From positions 27,331 to 91,330 of the forward strand of contig CAXGOB010000008.1 of NCBI GenBank assembly GCA_964011275.1: a stretch of 64,000 nt of DNA, given 5' to 3'. Numbering within the stretch: position 1 is the stretch's first letter; each line of letters begins with the position of its first letter. Source of the stretch: UBA7328 sp002471345 (GTDB lineage: Bacteria; Bacteroidota; Bacteroidia; Chitinophagales; Saprospiraceae). Positions 35,987-45,096 of the stretch are shown here, in pieces. The notes beneath the pieces were generated by a model. It saw only the letters and a list, made by a program, of their open reading frames with translations. It searched no databases and was not told the origin of the DNA. The translations under genes and the position numbers were made by a program.

Positions 35987-36784
35987 ATGAAGTTATTGGT
36001 AATAGGAGGAGGCAACATGGGACATACCTATGCTCTGTCTATAAAATCATCCATGTCAGAAATAGATATTGCCATTTTAGAGGCCTATCCACCTAGAGTG
36101 AAGCAACTGAGGGAGGAAAATCTCTTTGATGTATACACTGAGCCAGAAATAGGATTAAGAAATGTTGATATTATCATGTTAGCTGTTAAACCTCAGCATA
36201 GTGCGAGTCTTTTTGCAAATATGAAGCCACATGTTACTGCGGAAATTTTGGTTATCTCTATTATGGCCGGTGTAAAAATGGAATCAATATCTATGGCTCT
36301 AGGCACGCCAAAAGTAGCTAGAGCAATGCCAAATCTTCCTGCACAAGTAGGAAAGGGAATGACAGCATACTGTACCTCTTCCATTATCAACTCAGATGAA
36401 AGCGCATTGATTAAACAAATATTGGGGAGTACTGGAGAGGCAATTCCAGTTGATACAGAAAATGATATAGATGCAAGTACAGGTATATCAGGAAGTGGTC
36501 CAGCATATGTTTTTTACTTCATGCAGTCCATGATGGAGGCTGCAGAAAAATTAGGATTTTCAACAAATGAGGCGAAGCTTCTGGTTACCCAGACCTTCGA
36601 TGGTGCAGTTTCTCTTTTTAGGAAAAATGACCTTTCCACTATGGAATGGATGAACCGTGTAGCATCTAAAGGAGGAACTACTAGAGCAGCCTTAGATTCT
36701 TTCGAAACTAATGAAGTAGATAAAAAAATTATTGAAGGCGCAGTATCTGCATACAATAGAGCAGTTGAACTAGGAAAAGAATGA
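35987..36784 (+). CDS. proC: Pyrroline-5-carboxylate reductase
   Basis: Last step of proline synthesis, NADPH-dependent reduction of pyrroline-5-carboxylate. The sequence starts cleanly at ATG 35987 with the Rossmann motif VIGGGNMGHTYA; the longer frame from 35924 adds 21 residues without homologous look. Landmarks are MLAVKPQ, VARAMPNLPAQVGKG, the substrate-binding GISGSGPAYVFYFMQSMM and RVASKGGTTRAAL. Length (265) fits. Cytoplasmic. fumC follows on the same strand after 145 bp; functional coupling is not implied. proA is separate, 14 kb upstream. Confidence 0.96.
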   Translation: MKLLVIGGGNMGHTYALSIKSSMSEIDIAILEAYPPRVKQLREENLFDVYTEPEIGLRNVDIIMLAVKPQHSASLFANMKPHVTAEILVISIMAGVKMESISMALGTPKVARAMPNLPAQVGKGMTAYCTSSIINSDESALIKQILGSTGEAIPVDTENDIDASTGISGSGPAYVFYFMQSMMEAAEKLGFSTNEAKLLVTQTFDGAVSLFRKNDLSTMEWMNRVASKGGTTRAALDSFETNEVDKKIIEGAVSAYNRAVELGKE

Positions 36785-36929
36785 AATAGCTTAAAATAAC
36801 AAACTACCATTGTCCGCCTTTTAGATTAGACCTAGAAGCAATAACCAATTGGATTAAATCTGCTTATATATTTAGATTCTTTTGATCTTTTAGTTGCGAA
36901 AGATGACATTTGTATCAAATATTCAATAC

Positions 36930-38324
36930 ATGAAAAATAGAGCATTGAGAAAAGAAAAAGATAGCATAGGATATATAGATGTTCCAGATGGAGCTTATTG
37001 GGCGGCTCAGACGCAGAGATCAACTCAAAACTTTAAAATAGGTGGGCAAAAAATGCCAATTGAGGTTATCAGAGCTTTTGCTATATTGAAGAAGGCTGCA
37101 GCACAGACAAATACTAAGCTAGGAGTGCTTAGTGCAGAAAAAAGTAAGCTCATTGCTCAAGTTTGCGATGAAATTTTAACGGGGAAATTAGATGACGAAT
37201 TCCCTTTGGTTGTTTGGCAGACAGGCAGTGGTACTCAGACGAATATGAATGTGAATGAAGTGATTGCGAATAGAGGTCACGTGATAAATGGGGGAAAACT
37301 AACAGACAGTTCTAAAGCTCTTCATCCCAATGATGATGCAAATAAATCGCAATCTTCAAATGATACGTTTCCAACCGCAATGCATATTGCAGCTTACACC
37401 TCTTTAATACAAGTAACCATTCCTGGTTTGACGAAATTAAGAGATGAGTTTGCAAGAAAAAGTAAGGCATATAAGGATGTTGTAAAAATAGGACGCACAC
37501 ATTTTATGGACGCTACTCCAGTTACTGTTGGGCAAGAACTTGGAGGATATGTTTCACAGATTGATCATGGCATAAGAGCCATAAAGAATACACTAGCTCA
37601 TTTGTCAGAACTTGCTCTTGGCGGAACCGCTGTGGGAACTGGACTCAATACACCAAATGGTTACTCTGAAGAAGTAGCTGCTAAGATTGCTGAGCTTACA
37701 GGAATGCCCTTTATCACTGGAGAGAACAAATTTGAGGGACTTGCTGCCCACGATGCTATAGTAGAAGCTCATGGGGCATTGAAAACAATAGCAGTGTCAC
37801 TAATGAAAATTGGTAATGATATTAGAATGTTAGCTTCTGGTCCTCGCAGTGGTATTGGAGAATTAATAATTCCAGCTAATGAACCTGGATCTTCAATTAT
37901 GCCAGGCAAAGTAAATCCTACACAGTCTGAAGCTCTTACCATGGCAATGGCACAAGTAGTAGGAAATGATGTGGCAATAAATGTAGGAGGAATGACGGGC
38001 CATTTTGAACTGAATGTGTTCAAACCTATGATGATTTATAATTTCCTCATGTCATCTCGACTGATTGGGGATGCTGCAGTTAGTTTTTGTGATAATTGTA
38101 TTGTGGGTCTTGAACCCAATAAAAAGAAAATCAAAGAACATTGTGATAATTCATTGATGCTTGTTACTGCATTGAATAATAAAATCGGATACGATAAAGC
38201 TGCAGAAATTGCTAAAAAGGCATATAAAGAGGACACAACACTAAAGGCCGCAGCTCTTAGTCTGGGTTATGTATCTTCAGAAGATTTTGACAAATGGGTC
38301 AGACCGGAAAACATGGTAGGGTAA
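36930..38324 (+). CDS. fumC: Class II fumarate hydratase
   Basis: Fumarase of the tricarboxylic acid cycle, reversible hydration of fumarate to malate, iron-independent. Conserved pieces are KDSIGYIDVPDGAYWAAQTQRS, TGSGTQTNMNVNEVI, HPNDDANKSQSSNDTFPTA and the loop GSSIMPGKVNPTQSE with its catalytic serine region. Three starts are possible: TTG 36894, ATG 36903 and ATG 36930. I favour 36930, because the family N-terminus begins about there (464 residues), but 36903 cannot be excluded. No terminator directly follows; the first strong one is at 38785. Confidence 0.96.
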   Translation: MKNRALRKEKDSIGYIDVPDGAYWAAQTQRSTQNFKIGGQKMPIEVIRAFAILKKAAAQTNTKLGVLSAEKSKLIAQVCDEILTGKLDDEFPLVVWQTGSGTQTNMNVNEVIANRGHVINGGKLTDSSKALHPNDDANKSQSSNDTFPTAMHIAAYTSLIQVTIPGLTKLRDEFARKSKAYKDVVKIGRTHFMDATPVTVGQELGGYVSQIDHGIRAIKNTLAHLSELALGGTAVGTGLNTPNGYSEEVAAKIAELTGMPFITGENKFEGLAAHDAIVEAHGALKTIAVSLMKIGNDIRMLASGPRSGIGELIIPANEPGSSIMPGKVNPTQSEALTMAMAQVVGNDVAINVGGMTGHFELNVFKPMMIYNFLMSSRLIGDAAVSFCDNCIVGLEPNKKKIKEHCDNSLMLVTALNNKIGYDKAAEIAKKAYKEDTTLKAAALSLGYVSSEDFDKWVRPENMVG

Positions 38325-38431
38325 GTAAAATAGATTCTATTTAGGCTTATTATTCCACTTTGTCGGTCTTAGATGAAGCCTCAATTAAGCTATTTTTGCA
38401 TCCACGACTAGCCAAAAAGTTATTCCATATA

Positions 38432-38459
38432 ATTCTGATTATAAAACTATTATCAGAAT
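38432..38459. repeat. Inverted repeat, 12-bp stem
   Basis: ATTCTGATTATA / TATTATCAGAAT with one T-T mismatch and a 4-base loop. No T-run follows, so it is not a classical terminator. Confidence 0.75.
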
Positions 38460-38689
38460 AATGTACCGAAAAATTGATTTATACACATATAAATTCTATT
38501 TTTAGTTACAACATTAAACATATAAATATGGATCCACCTTGCTCGTTTAGTCGTAGGGATGGCGTATTCTCTGCGACTTATCAGACTTTGGAAAAGAGCA
38601 TTAGTCGTTGATAATAAAAAAGACGTAGTGTTTTACTAATGTGGTCATAACACATCAAGTATCGCTAACAACCATAAAGTTGACATTTA

Positions 38690-38818
38690 AAATATCGGCA
38701 CTTCATTCTTACCCTCCTCATCCAAGCCGGCTTAGAATGAAGTTGTTTCTTTTCCTAATCAAAGAGATTTGCTCAGAAAATTGTCCATGGAGTTTAGAAT
38801 CAACTCCATGGTTTTTTT
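38690..38818 (+). ncRNA. Candidate small RNA with C-rich loop and terminator
   Basis: A 10-bp perfect stem (ACTTCATTCT 38700-38709 / AGAATGAAGT 38734-38743) encloses a loop containing CCCTCCTCATCC and a GCCGGC palindrome. About 40 bases later comes a strong terminator hairpin. A C-rich loop able to pair with G-rich ribosome binding sites is a known feature of some trans-acting sRNAs. The 5' end is not determined and I see no promoter I trust. Inference only. Confidence 0.35.
38785..38818 (+). terminator. Strong Rho-independent terminator
   Basis: Perfect 10-bp stem CCATGGAGTT / AACTCCATGG, 7-base loop, seven Ts. It ends 19 bp before the convergent permease-peptidase stop. Confidence 0.9.
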
Positions 38819-38837
38819 CTAATTGATAGCTTTGCTC

Positions 38838-41800
38838 TTATTCTTCACCTTCTTCCACTTTCCTTCTGTTATCATTACTATCTCTATCTATTAGTTTATT
38901 ATATGGATCTATGCCCACCTCCCTTGGTTCCTCATTCACTGTAATTGTGAATTTATTTTCTATCTGAATAATCTTATGTTTTTGTAGATAGAGTTCTTTC
39001 TCAATTTCTTCGCCTTCTTCGTTTTCAGTTAACCCAAATATTCCAACATCTACAAAATCGATGAGTGGGTAGGATCTTATAGGACGTTTCTTTCCTTCTA
39101 TTTCTAAGATTGTAGTTACACTGTCTTGGTTATAGAATTGTTGCCTTCCTTTCTCATCAGTTCTATACTTTGTTACATGTGCTGTGATATCCACAGTATA
39201 AGTCCCATCATCATTTATAGTATAATCAGCTTCAGTGACTCTAATATCATAGAGTGTAATGTTCTCAAACATATCTTCAATAACATATTGCAGACTATCT
39301 GGTGTCCCAGCTTTAAGTAATGACAAAAGTTCTAATGACGTGGTATAAGGAGCTTCTTGGTATTTTACGCTATCTATAAAGCTGCTAAGAATACCATTTA
39401 ATTTGTCTTCCCCTATATAATCCGATAATGCATAAAATACCATAGATCCCTTTCTGTAATGGATATAAGGTTGATTCTCTACATAGAGTAATGGTTGTTC
39501 TTTTTTGCGTTCTGCACTTCTCATTAGGAGATAACGGTCTAATTGAAACTTAAGAAATTTGCGCATTTTATCTTTTCCATACCGCTTTTCCAATACTTTA
39601 AGAGAAGAGTATTCTGACAGACTTTCTATGAGCATAGTTGCTCCTTGAGTGCCAGCACCTATAACCTGATGTCCCCACCACTGATGTGCTAATTCATGTG
39701 CAGTAATGGCATAAGTGTAATCAACACCACCTTCTTTCCCATCTTCAGGTTTAGCCACGAATCCTACATTTTCTGAGAAAGGAACAGTATTAGCAAATGA
39801 TTGCGCAAATCCTACTCTTGGCACTTCTAAAATCCTCATTTGATCATGCTGATATGGGCCAAATTCTCTTGTAAAATAATCCAATCCATCCTTGAGGGCA
39901 AGCATCATTCTATCCAAATTGTAATAATGATCTTCATGATAATAAATAGACAATTCTACATCATTCCAAGTTTCTTTTTTTACACTATATCGAGCACTGC
40001 ATATGTTGTAAAAATTGACCATCGGCCGCTTCATCTTATAATGGAAGTATTTTCGATCGTTTTCACTCCATTCTCGGACTAGGTTTCCAGGAGCCATAGC
40101 TATTTGGTCCGCAGCAGTTCCAATTTTCACTTCGAACCCTATCCAATCTGCTCCATTGCCTAATGCATGATTTAAAGTTGCAATGGTATCTGTAGGAGGA
40201 GGCATCCGTTCTTTATCCTCAAGACCATATTTTTCTCTGGTCTTTTTATCAGTTAATTCTGATCCTACTTGATATCCTATAGAAGGAAATTGAGAATTAT
40301 TGAAAAAGGTTCCATTCTCTCTTACAGGTGCATATCTGTGAAAAATATGATTCTTCTTATTCTTTAAAGTAAAGTCCATCTTCATTGAGTCACCAGGAGA
40401 AAGAGGTTCTTCCAAAACAAAAAGCATAATATCTTTTAAGCTATCGAATTTCACTAGAGTAGATGCTCTGTCAAATGAAATCTGCGGCTTTATATTACCA
40501 TAAGTTATAAAGACGGTGTCTATTATTTCAGCGTTCTTATTGCTCATAAGATAAGTTCCACTAGCTTCTAGGTTTCGCTGTTTTGGATACAGTTCTACAT
40601 TGAGCTTTATGTCTAATATCCTAGGCTGAGCTTTGTGTTCAAAGTGCTTATAACTTTTTTCATAATCAGCTAAAATGAGTTCATTTTCTTTAGAAGATGT
40701 AAAGTTATCAATGACATTTTCATGATGGTAGATACAATATCCCATGCTTAGAAAAAGAACCAATACAAGGCTCGATACCAATCCGCTTCTTAATGTAAAA
40801 TTCTTTTTAAGCCTTCTCCACCAGTCCTTGATAGAAGGGGCAGTTCCTCTTCGCCAAGCTATCCATCCTAAGGAGGCAAAGAATATACCTCCGAGTAACC
40901 AATAAACCCTGTAGAAATAGAAGGCTTTGAGATACCATCCATAGCTTGATATGTCAGAGTAGGTGGTGCTTTGACCATTGTTATATGTAAATACGTCTTG
41001 TTCAATTCCAAATTTATCGGCAAATCCAATTCCGATAAAAAGGACAAGGCATGACACTAAGCCAACATAAAAATTCGGAATCAAAGTATATATCAAGATA
41101 CCCATAAGTGTCCATGGCATAAGCTGTAACCATCGGATCGTATATAGGTCTCTGAAATACACGTCAAACTCAAAATTATAATAGCCATTATAGACTTGAT
41201 ATATAATTCCAGCAAGAATAGGTAGAAGGAAAAGAACAGCTTGCATTAAGCTAATACTGATAAACTTAGAAAGCACAAACGACCAATCAAAGGTGGCTGT
41301 GACATCTTCTAGTTGATATATGTTTTCATTCTTCTTACGATGAATGATCATTCCTGTATATACTAAAGTCAGCAAGAATATAAAGATGTAAAAAGTCCTT
41401 CCAGCCCGAGTAATCATCTCTTTAGTAGTTGGGAGAGTAGGAGTCTCAAACATTATCCCACTAACTAAAAACATGATTAGAATAAATAATAAGCCTAAGA
41501 TGCTTATCACTATGAAGGGGCCGCCTTTGAGAATGTATCTCAGATCAATTTTTGAGAGTTGCCAAGCAGATTTGATGTTTTGCATGAAGCCATAACTTCT
41601 TTGTACTTCAGGAACATCAATCTTCTGTACACTGGCTATTTGATACCCTACAGAAGCTAATGGCTCTTTTCTACGTCCAAATAATTTCCAGCCTTTAGGA
41701 ATGACCTTAAAATCAAAAGATATGTATGACCAAAAAAGAATGAGCAGACCTATTACTGTCCAAAGCAACCTATTCCATATTATAAGTCCGGTGAATGGAA

Positions 41801-42509
41801 TAGCATTGTTATTTTGTTCGTCTATGGTCCAGTATTTTGTATGTTGGATATTAGCTGTGATACCAAATGGATCAGCCATTGCTGCTATGGTCTCATAGTC
41901 ATTGTTTTGTAAGGCAGAATCAGCTATACCTTGGAAGACATATATTGCTATCATCACTACGAATCCAGCTACCACACTTCTGCTATAAGTAACTACTGCA
42001 AAAATAATAGAACCGAAAAGTACAATCCCTGGAAATATGTAAATCAAGAAAGTATCGATATAGGGCTTAAGGGTATGTGGGCCAATCATTTCAGCATTCA
42101 CTCCAGGTATCATCGTGCCTGCATAAGCTCCTATAAAAACGAACATTGTGAGTACTAAACTGACACAAACAGAGCTCAAAAACTTACCCCAGAAATAGGA
42201 GGACTTATCAAAAGGGAAGGAGTACATAACCTTATGTACATTGTGCTTAAAGTCTTTATGGATAGCAGCTCCAATAATTACTGGGAATAGTAAAAAGAGA
42301 TAAACACCTAAGCCCAGAATAACTTGTAAAAGGCCATTGGGTGAATTCACATATTTTAAAGAAGAAACTGTAGATGTAGACCCATCAAAAGCCCCTGCAG
42401 CTGCACCCATGAAAAGCATGGTGAGTCCTAATGTAATGACAGCATATATATAAAAGGCAGGTTTATTAAACCATGAATTAAATTCGAATAAGAATATTTT
42501 TTTGAACAT
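38838..42509 (-). CDS. ABC-2 permease fused to M1-family metallopeptidase
   Basis: A 1223-residue membrane protein. Residues 1 to about 610 carry about twelve transmembrane helices in two ABC-2 permease halves separated by a soluble linker (residues about 265-320). The C-terminal half is a gluzincin (M1) peptidase with HELAHQWWGH (His938, Glu939, His942) and a downstream zinc-ligand glutamate in LIESLSEYS (Glu962), plus the preceding substrate-loop region. The ATPase gene directly upstream in transcription order supplies the motor. Proteins of this fused design are known in Bacteroidota, but the transported or cleaved substrate is not. The peptidase domain is predicted to lie outside the membrane. 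Confidence 0.92.
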   Translation of the reverse strand: MFKKIFLFEFNSWFNKPAFYIYAVITLGLTMLFMGAAAGAFDGSTSTVSSLKYVNSPNGLLQVILGLGVYLFLLFPVIIGAAIHKDFKHNVHKVMYSFPFDKSSYFWGKFLSSVCVSLVLTMFVFIGAYAGTMIPGVNAEMIGPHTLKPYIDTFLIYIFPGIVLFGSIIFAVVTYSRSVVAGFVVMIAIYVFQGIADSALQNNDYETIAAMADPFGITANIQHTKYWTIDEQNNNAIPFTGLIIWNRLLWTVIGLLILFWSYISFDFKVIPKGWKLFGRRKEPLASVGYQIASVQKIDVPEVQRSYGFMQNIKSAWQLSKIDLRYILKGGPFIVISILGLLFILIMFLVSGIMFETPTLPTTKEMITRAGRTFYIFIFLLTLVYTGMIIHRKKNENIYQLEDVTATFDWSFVLSKFISISLMQAVLFLLPILAGIIYQVYNGYYNFEFDVYFRDLYTIRWLQLMPWTLMGILIYTLIPNFYVGLVSCLVLFIGIGFADKFGIEQDVFTYNNGQSTTYSDISSYGWYLKAFYFYRVYWLLGGIFFASLGWIAWRRGTAPSIKDWWRRLKKNFTLRSGLVSSLVLVLFLSMGYCIYHHENVIDNFTSSKENELILADYEKSYKHFEHKAQPRILDIKLNVELYPKQRNLEASGTYLMSNKNAEIIDTVFITYGNIKPQISFDRASTLVKFDSLKDIMLFVLEEPLSPGDSMKMDFTLKNKKNHIFHRYAPVRENGTFFNNSQFPSIGYQVGSELTDKKTREKYGLEDKERMPPPTDTIATLNHALGNGADWIGFEVKIGTAADQIAMAPGNLVREWSENDRKYFHYKMKRPMVNFYNICSARYSVKKETWNDVELSIYYHEDHYYNLDRMMLALKDGLDYFTREFGPYQHDQMRILEVPRVGFAQSFANTVPFSENVGFVAKPEDGKEGGVDYTYAITAHELAHQWWGHQVIGAGTQGATMLIESLSEYSSLKVLEKRYGKDKMRKFLKFQLDRYLLMRSAERKKEQPLLYVENQPYIHYRKGSMVFYALSDYIGEDKLNGILSSFIDSVKYQEAPYTTSLELLSLLKAGTPDSLQYVIEDMFENITLYDIRVTEADYTINDDGTYTVDITAHVTKYRTDEKGRQQFYNQDSVTTILEIEGKKRPIRSYPLIDFVDVGIFGLTENEEGEEIEKELYLQKHKIIQIENKFTITVNEEPREVGIDPYNKLIDRDSNDNRRKVEEGEE

Positions 42510-42577
42510 GTGATTTCGTGCTTATTAGGAGAATTGAGTTAAGAAATTGAGTAGGATATTATCACTCAATGGATCAA

Positions 42578-43465
42578 TTAGTCTTCTACTACTGCTCCCT
42601 GTGAGTTGAGGTGGTAAAAGTACACGTCTTCTAAATTTGGTTCTGTTTTAGTAAATCCTTGACCAGGACTACTTTCACTATATACTCTGACATTCATACT
42701 ATTGTCAGGATTATAATTACTAGATATAACGTTATACTCAATTTGAGCATCTTCTATTTTACCTTCTATTCTCTTAGTATATATTTTCCCTTCCAATTCA
42801 GCAGATGCATCATTAGGAGATTGGCGCAGAAGAATACTGCCTTGATACATGATTGCCATATCAGTGCAGAGTTCTTTCACATCTTCTACTATATGCGTAG
42901 AAAAAATAACGATGTGTCCTTGACTTATTTCTCTAAGAATATTTAAGAACCTCTTTCTTTCAGCAGGATCAAGGCCTGCAGTGGGTTCATCTACAATAAT
43001 CAATTCTGGGTCATTTAATAGCATTTGAGCTATTCCAAACCTTTGTTTCATTCCTCCAGAATATCCAGATACATGACGCCTTTTCACATCACTGAGGTTA
43101 GTGATTTCCAGTACATAATCAACTATCTTATTTCTATCTTTTTTGGAAGAGATTCCTTTCAAACTAGCAAAATAGTGGAGTAATTCTGTAGCGGATACTC
43201 CAGGATACACACCAAACTCTTGAGGTAGATAACCCAGAACTTTCCTGAGAGCATGATTATCATTAAGTACATCGATATCATCGAGATGAATACTGCCAGA
43301 ATCAGGGTCTTGAAGGGTAGCCACCGTGCGCATCATTGTGGATTTCCCAGCACCATTTGGTCCTAGTAGACCAAACATTCCTGTGGTTATTTCCAAATTG
43401 ATATTATTAAGCGCTTTGACCCCATTCTTATAGGTCTTATTAAGGTTTGAAATAGATAACAACAT
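42578..43465 (-). CDS. ABC transporter ATP-binding protein
   Basis: A 295-residue ATPase pairing with the permease-peptidase. Walker A is GPNGAGKST (35-43), the signature is SGGMKQ (136-141), Walker B is LIIVDEP (about 155-161) and the switch histidine is His191 in FSTHIVED. A C-terminal extension of about 80 residues (residues about 215-295) is typical of exporters of the CcmA/NatA type. It lies 68 bp upstream of the permease gene on the same strand, so the two form an operon. Cytoplasmic face of the inner membrane. Confidence 0.95.
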   Translation of the reverse strand: MLLSISNLNKTYKNGVKALNNINLEITTGMFGLLGPNGAGKSTMMRTVATLQDPDSGSIHLDDIDVLNDNHALRKVLGYLPQEFGVYPGVSATELLHYFASLKGISSKKDRNKIVDYVLEITNLSDVKRRHVSGYSGGMKQRFGIAQMLLNDPELIIVDEPTAGLDPAERKRFLNILREISQGHIVIFSTHIVEDVKELCTDMAIMYQGSILLRQSPNDASAELEGKIYTKRIEGKIEDAQIEYNVISSNYNPDNSMNVRVYSESSPGQGFTKTEPNLEDVYFYHLNSQGAVVED

Positions 43466-43639
43466 ATGAAAAGGATTTTTACAATTATGACCCGCTCAAT
43501 GTACGGATTCTGATAGAAAAGGATGTGAGCTATAGATTTACCTCATAAGATCATCGACCAATCTACTTAAAGAGTAAAGAATAGTTTGAAAAAACAATAA
43601 TTACAAGCACCAAGATCCTTGGCAAAATTGATTAGCGGT

Positions 43640-44287
43640 TTAAGTCATCTCTGCTATCACATCTATTCTGCTACTTACTTTTTGACCCATTTCCACATTG
43701 ACTTTAGCACCTTTTGGAAGATAAACATCCACCCTTGACCCAAACTTGATAAACCCTACTTCCCCTCCCTGGGAGACTATGTCCCCAGTATTTACATAGT
43801 TTACTATTCTTCGAGCCATAGCACCCGCAATCTGTCTTATAAGTACTTCAGACTTGCCACTTTTATAGACAGTAGTATGCCTTTCATTTTCTGTGCTGGA
43901 CTTTGGATGCCATGCTACAAGATATTTGCCAGGATGATACTTTTCATAGGCTATTTTGCCACCAATGGGATGATGATTGCTATGTACATTTAGAGGAGAC
44001 ATAAAGATAGAAATCATGAGCCTCTCATCCTTGAAATATTCATTTTCCTTAGTGTCTTCGATCACTACCACCTTTCCATCCGCAGGAGCATAAATCTTCT
44101 GGTCATCCAGAACGGGAACTTCTCTTTTTGGATTTCTAAAAAACCATAAAACAAGTAATTCTATCACAAAAAAGATCGCAAATATTAATGCCAATACAAA
44201 GCTAGATCGGATTACTGCGAGTACAAATAATAAAGTAGTGATCGCACTGACCATTAATATGGTAAAAAGACCTTCTCGATGTATCAT
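43640..44287 (-). CDS. psd: Phosphatidylserine decarboxylase proenzyme
   Basis: Converts phosphatidylserine to phosphatidylethanolamine. It is the short, 215-residue class, with two N-terminal transmembrane helices and the domain start VIEDTKENEYFKDERLMISIFMSPLNVHSNHHP (cited in pieces: FMSPLNVHSN). The self-cleavage site is Gly183-Ser184 in IKFGSRVDV, which forms the pyruvoyl group. ATG 44287 overlaps the cdsA stop by 4 bp (ATGA), a sign of translational coupling. It is the third gene of the CPBP protease-cdsA-psd operon. CdsA makes the CDP-diacylglycerol that the phosphatidylserine synthase (not in the window) uses. Confidence 0.95.
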   Translation of the reverse strand: MIHREGLFTILMVSAITTLLFVLAVIRSSFVLALIFAIFFVIELLVLWFFRNPKREVPVLDDQKIYAPADGKVVVIEDTKENEYFKDERLMISIFMSPLNVHSNHHPIGGKIAYEKYHPGKYLVAWHPKSSTENERHTTVYKSGKSEVLIRQIAGAMARRIVNYVNTGDIVSQGGEVGFIKFGSRVDVYLPKGAKVNVEMGQKVSSRIDVIAEMT

Positions 44288-45096
44288 AGAGCAAATATCA
44301 CAATTAATGTAGTATAAAATGGAAGTGCAAATATGAAACTATCTAGGCGATCTAAAAAACCTCCATGGCCAGGAATAATGTTGCTGCTATCTTTTATCTC
44401 AAAGTGTCTTTTAAACGATGATTCTATTAAATCTCCAATAACAGATATCATACAAATGAAGGCACCTGCAATGATCCAAAACCCTAGTGTGTGCAACCCA
44501 GAATAATAGTGAATAGCAATAGCTGTAAGAATCCCAGCAATCAAACCTCCATAAAATCCTTCCCATGTTTTATTGGGGGACACGATTTCGAAGAGTTTTC
44601 TTTTACCAAAAGCTTTACCAGCAAAATAGGCACCAACATCACATAGCCAAACAATAAAAAACAAGTACAGCAATTGCATAGAAAAATCGTCAACCCATCG
44701 GCAACCAAGTATACCTATTACAATAGGTAAAGTGATATATAAGATCATATGAAACCATTGTGGCTCATTCTTTATAAGAGTGGTCTTTTTGATGAATAGA
44801 GAATAGACATTAGCTAATCCATATGTAATAGATATGACAAGTAAAGGGTAGATATCAGGTAGCTGGTCTAGTAAAAACCATACACCAATACCTAAGGGTA
44901 TGTTGATAATATTCATGAAAATACGGTATCCATTAGTTCTGTTGGCTTGAGTGATTTTGTTGAATTCAAATGTCATAAATAGACCAAAAACAACCAGCAG
45001 AATGATGGCAGTGAGTTTACCATAGTATAGCATCCCAAAAATGAATCCTGCATAAAGTAGTCCGAAGATTATTCTAAGCTGTAAGTTCTTGCTCAT
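44284..45096 (-). CDS. cdsA: Phosphatidate cytidylyltransferase
   Basis: Makes CDP-diacylglycerol from phosphatidate and CTP in the inner membrane. The 270-residue sequence has about seven or eight helices and the family signature near the C-terminus: KTWEGFYGG and GDLIESSFKRHF, followed by IPGHGGFLDRLDS. The start overlaps the upstream CPBP gene by 23 bp and its stop overlaps psd by 4 bp, so the three genes are tightly coupled. psd is its direct pathway neighbour in this operon. Confidence 0.96.
   Translation of the reverse strand: MSKNLQLRIIFGLLYAGFIFGMLYYGKLTAIILLVVFGLFMTFEFNKITQANRTNGYRIFMNIINIPLGIGVWFLLDQLPDIYPLLVISITYGLANVYSLFIKKTTLIKNEPQWFHMILYITLPIVIGILGCRWVDDFSMQLLYLFFIVWLCDVGAYFAGKAFGKRKLFEIVSPNKTWEGFYGGLIAGILTAIAIHYYSGLHTLGFWIIAGAFICMISVIGDLIESSFKRHFEIKDSSNIIPGHGGFLDRLDSFIFALPFYTTLIVIFAL

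Larger units (their letters stand above)
38325..38837. other. 513-bp intergenic region with three hairpins (candidate small RNA)
   Basis: No convincing protein gene; frames of about 25-60 codons have no homologous look. It contains a near-perfect 12-bp hairpin at 38432-38459, a 10-bp stem at 38700-38743 whose loop carries CCCTCCTCATCC, repeated TTAGTCGT at 38547 and 38601 with an inverted ACGACTA at 38404, and a strong terminator at 38785-38818. The terminator is 460 bp after fumC, which suggests a separate transcript in between. Confidence 0.55.

Noticed and set aside
38528..38611. 27-codon ATG frame as a small protein gene
   Set aside because: Short, no homologous look, no ribosome-binding or promoter support; the region is better explained as non-coding.
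43606..43625. CCAAG/CTTGG hairpin after psd as a terminator
   Set aside because: Only a 5-bp stem, and the T-rich stretch starts about ten bases later, so it is too weak to annotate.
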